This document shows, in pieces, positions 62,204 through 64,000 of a stretch of DNA of 64,000 nt. Origin of the DNA: a bacterium (GTDB taxonomy: Bacteria > UBP4 > UBA4092 > JAOAEQ01); assembly GCA_026416715.1 (NCBI GenBank), contig JAOAEQ010000014.1, forward strand, positions 22,106 to 86,105, read 5' to 3'. Each line of letters begins with the position of its first letter. Positions within the stretch are counted from its first letter, which is position 1. The notes under the pieces were generated by a model. It was not told the origin of the DNA. It made no database searches and saw only the letters and a list, made by a program, of their open reading frames with translations. The position numbers and the translations under genes are program-made.

Positions 62204-62836
62204 TCATTTCGCTCCTGCTAATTGGCTCTGGATTGTTTCTAAAGCTGCCTTCGTAAAAATGATTCGGTTATATTTCAATAAATCAAATACATTAATATTT
62301 TGAATAGTTAAAAGCTTAGTATTTGCAATGTTTCGGATCGATTTCATCAGCGGTTCGTTCGGTTGTTCGATGATAACCAATATACTCCCGGTAAGGTTCA
62401 GGTTCTTAAACAAACTAACTATCTGTTTTGTTTTAATTTCAGGCAATTCGAATCGTTCAAGAACAAGGATCGCCCCCTCTCGGAATCGAATCGCAAGAAC
62501 CGACCGTAGTGCTAATTTTGTTTTCTTTTTATTGATAGCTTGTTTATATGATCGGGGTTGCGGACCAAAAACCACACCACCACCAACCCAGAGCGGTGAC
62601 CGATTCGATCCAGCCCGCGCGCGACCTGTTCCTTTTTGTCTCCACGGTTTAGCGCCACCGCCACTAACCAGCGCCCGATTTTTTGTTGCTGCGGTTCCTT
62701 GCCTACGATTCGCTAACTGTGCAACAAGTTTCTCGTGGATAACCGCAGGATTTGGCTCCGCATTAAACAGTTCGTCCTGCAAAACCATCTCTCCCGTTAT
62801 TTCTCCTGTTATGGTATGAATAGGAATTGTGTTCAT
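62204..62836 (-). CDS. rplD: Ribosomal protein uL4
   Basis: 210 residues. The tunnel loop GGAKPWRQKGTGRARAG and FGPQPRSYKQ are diagnostic; the C-terminal part is the globular domain. In E. coli L4 represses the S10 operon; no equivalent leader can be judged here. Confidence 0.96.
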   Translation of the reverse strand: MNTIPIHTITGEITGEMVLQDELFNAEPNPAVIHEKLVAQLANRRQGTAATKNRALVSGGGAKPWRQKGTGRARAGSNRSPLWVGGGVVFGPQPRSYKQAINKKKTKLALRSVLAIRFREGAILVLERFELPEIKTKQIVSLFKNLNLTGSILVIIEQPNEPLMKSIRNIANTKLLTIQNINVFDLLKYNRIIFTKAALETIQSQLAGAK

Positions 62837-62862
62837 AATAAAACTGTATAAAAGAATTCAAC

Positions 62863-63510
62863 CTATTTTTTGACCGTATGTTTTATTTCTACTATTCCGG
62901 AATTCCAACCTGGGATACTCCCTTGAATAAGTAAAATATTTCGTTCCGCATCAACACCGCGGATTGTTAATCCCTGGATAGTGACACGTTCAACGCCCAT
63001 ATGTCCTGGTAACCGTTTTCCTTTAAGAACTCGAGACGGATCCGCACTGGTTCCGATTGAGCCCGGTTCCCGATGAAACATAGAGCCACGCGATGCTCGA
63101 CCACCTTTCCAATTATGTCGTTTCATTCCACCAGCAAACCCTCGCCCTTTGCTTGTACCAGCAACATCAACTTTTTCGCCAACTTTAAAAATTTCAGCGC
63201 AGGTTATTTTCTGACCCAACTTAACTGAATCTGTACCAATAAGTTTGAACTCCCGAAAATGATTAATTGGTATTTCTGTTAATCCCGCTTTTTTTAATAT
63301 CCCTTTAATTGCCGAATTTACTTTCGGAACCGATTTCGATTGCGAATAACTAAATCCAAGTTGAACTGCGTTATATCCTTCTTTTTCAACCTGTTTAATT
63401 TGTGTCACATACCCCGGTCCAGCTTCAACCACAGTTACTGGAACCACTTCACCGGTTTCGGTAAATATCTGGGTCATTCCGATTTTTTTGCCTAAAAACC
63501 CTGACAACAT
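62863..63510 (-). CDS. rplC: Ribosomal protein uL3
   Basis: 215 residues from the ATG at 63510 (MLSGFLGKKIGMTQIF); an upstream TTG at 63528 adds six and overlaps the ribosome site. GTSKGRGFAGGMKRHNWKGGRASRGSMFHREPGSIG is the conserved loop that reaches the catalytic centre. Confidence 0.96.
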   Translation of the reverse strand: MLSGFLGKKIGMTQIFTETGEVVPVTVVEAGPGYVTQIKQVEKEGYNAVQLGFSYSQSKSVPKVNSAIKGILKKAGLTEIPINHFREFKLIGTDSVKLGQKITCAEIFKVGEKVDVAGTSKGRGFAGGMKRHNWKGGRASRGSMFHREPGSIGTSADPSRVLKGKRLPGHMGVERVTIQGLTIRGVDAERNILLIQGSIPGWNSGIVEIKHTVKK

Positions 63511-63563
63511 AAAATATTCTCTTCCCAACTGATAATTATTGATTATAATACCTTGTTGTAACG

Positions 63564-63878
63564 TTATAACTTTATCTCAACATGAATCCCTGGCGGTAAA
63601 TCAAGCTGAGTTAGTTTATCTAATGTCTTTTGCGTCGGATCCACAATATCTAACAACCGTGAGTGGGTGCGCATTTCAAACTGTTCCCGTGACTTTTTAT
63701 CTACATGCGGTGAACGCAGTACGGTATACCGACTAATTTTCGTCGGCAATGGTATCGGACCAACTACTTTCGCACCAGTATCAATTGCTGCCGCAACAAT
63801 CTGTTTCGCTGAACGATCTAATAGTTCATGGTCGTATGCTTTTAAACGGATCCTGATTTTTTGATTTATCGGTGCCAT
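63564..63878 (-). CDS. rpsJ: Ribosomal protein uS10
   Basis: 104 residues. [61 protein letters not shown] is conserved. First gene of the S10 operon, downstream of tuf. S10 also forms NusE in antitermination. Confidence 0.97.
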   Translation of the reverse strand: MAPINQKIRIRLKAYDHELLDRSAKQIVAAAIDTGAKVVGPIPLPTKISRYTVLRSPHVDKKSREQFEMRTHSRLLDIVDPTQKTLDKLTQLDLPPGIHVEIKL

Positions 63879-63923
63879 AATTCTCTAAGATTGTTAACCT
63901 TCTGAATATTGAATATAATCCTC

Positions 63924-64000
63924 TTATTTAATGATTTCGCTGACCACGCCTGCGCCGACGGTATGGCCTCCTTCCCGAATGGCGAACCGTAACCCTTGCT
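63924..64000 (-). CDS. tuf: Elongation factor Tu, C-terminal end only
   Basis: The last 24 codons before a TAA stop at 63924 read QGLRFAIREGGHTVGAGVV, then SEIIK. This is the near-invariant C-terminus of EF-Tu domain 3. The rest of the gene lies beyond the window. It precedes rpsJ by 45 bases, the usual str/S10 junction. Confidence 0.95.
   Translation of the reverse strand, partial: QGLRFAIREGGHTVGAGVVSEIIK

Overview
The window reads as one contiguous piece of chromosome from an uncultivated diderm bacterium of moderate-to-low GC (about 40 percent by eye). An outer membrane is implied by an OmpA/Pal-type lipoprotein and an MlaE/MlaF lipid-transport pair. Anaerobic or microaerophilic metabolism is suggested by a siroheme-decarboxylase-like protein next to a six-heme lipoprotein cytochrome, and by a SelD that itself carries selenocysteine. 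Several ribosomal proteins (S14, S18, S4, L36, L24) keep their zinc cysteines, and L30 (rpmD) is missing from the spc operon. I cannot assign a phylum from this sequence alone. No rRNA, tRNA, CRISPR array, insertion sequence or phage gene was seen.

Layout. 1-1.6 kb (minus): a clipped gene, an ankyrin-repeat protein and a CHC2 zinc finger fused to a degenerate GGDEF domain. 1.9-9.4 kb (plus): FmdB, two membrane proteins of unknown role, a MEMO-family protein, a sugar (GHMP) kinase, UDP-glucuronate decarboxylase plus UDP-glucose dehydrogenase (together UDP-glucose to UDP-xylose), and selenophosphate synthetase read through an in-frame UGA. 9.4-24.3 kb: mixed strands, rich in secreted carbohydrate-active proteins (sialidase-like, GH172, CE2-type esterase, a CBM-repeat protein, a GH with LGFP and LamG modules). 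Interspersed are gpsA, a DUF362/DUF6599 pair, a WecA-type transferase, argC and a UroD-like protein. 24.3-27.9 kb (minus): folate genes folE, folK, folB and a pteridine-reductase-like SDR, then an FAD oxidoreductase. 28-40 kb: a GH10-like lipoprotein or secreted protein, a polyproline protein, mscL, ompA, a cyclophilin, trxB, two GT-C membrane transferases, ahbB-like and cytochrome genes, and a 30-residue ultrabasic ORF behind a structured leader.

40-64 kb (all minus) is a long housekeeping block. Read in transcription order it is tuf (3' end only), the S10-spc-alpha ribosomal operons through rplQ, a small membrane protein, prs, rplY, pth, rpsF-ssb-rpsR-rplI, dnaB, then mlaE and mlaF. The map gene in this block carries a one-base frame break in a run of ten A residues.

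The most notable signals are the UGA-containing selD with a matching SECIS hairpin; the ultrabasic ORF whose ribosome binding site lies in a predicted stem; a ten-base word (CTATGGTAAA) repeated at three promoters or leaders of envelope and redox genes; a family of intergenic palindromes ending in ACCGC/GCGGT; the CHC2-GGDEF fusion; and mscL starting a few bases after the ompA terminator.
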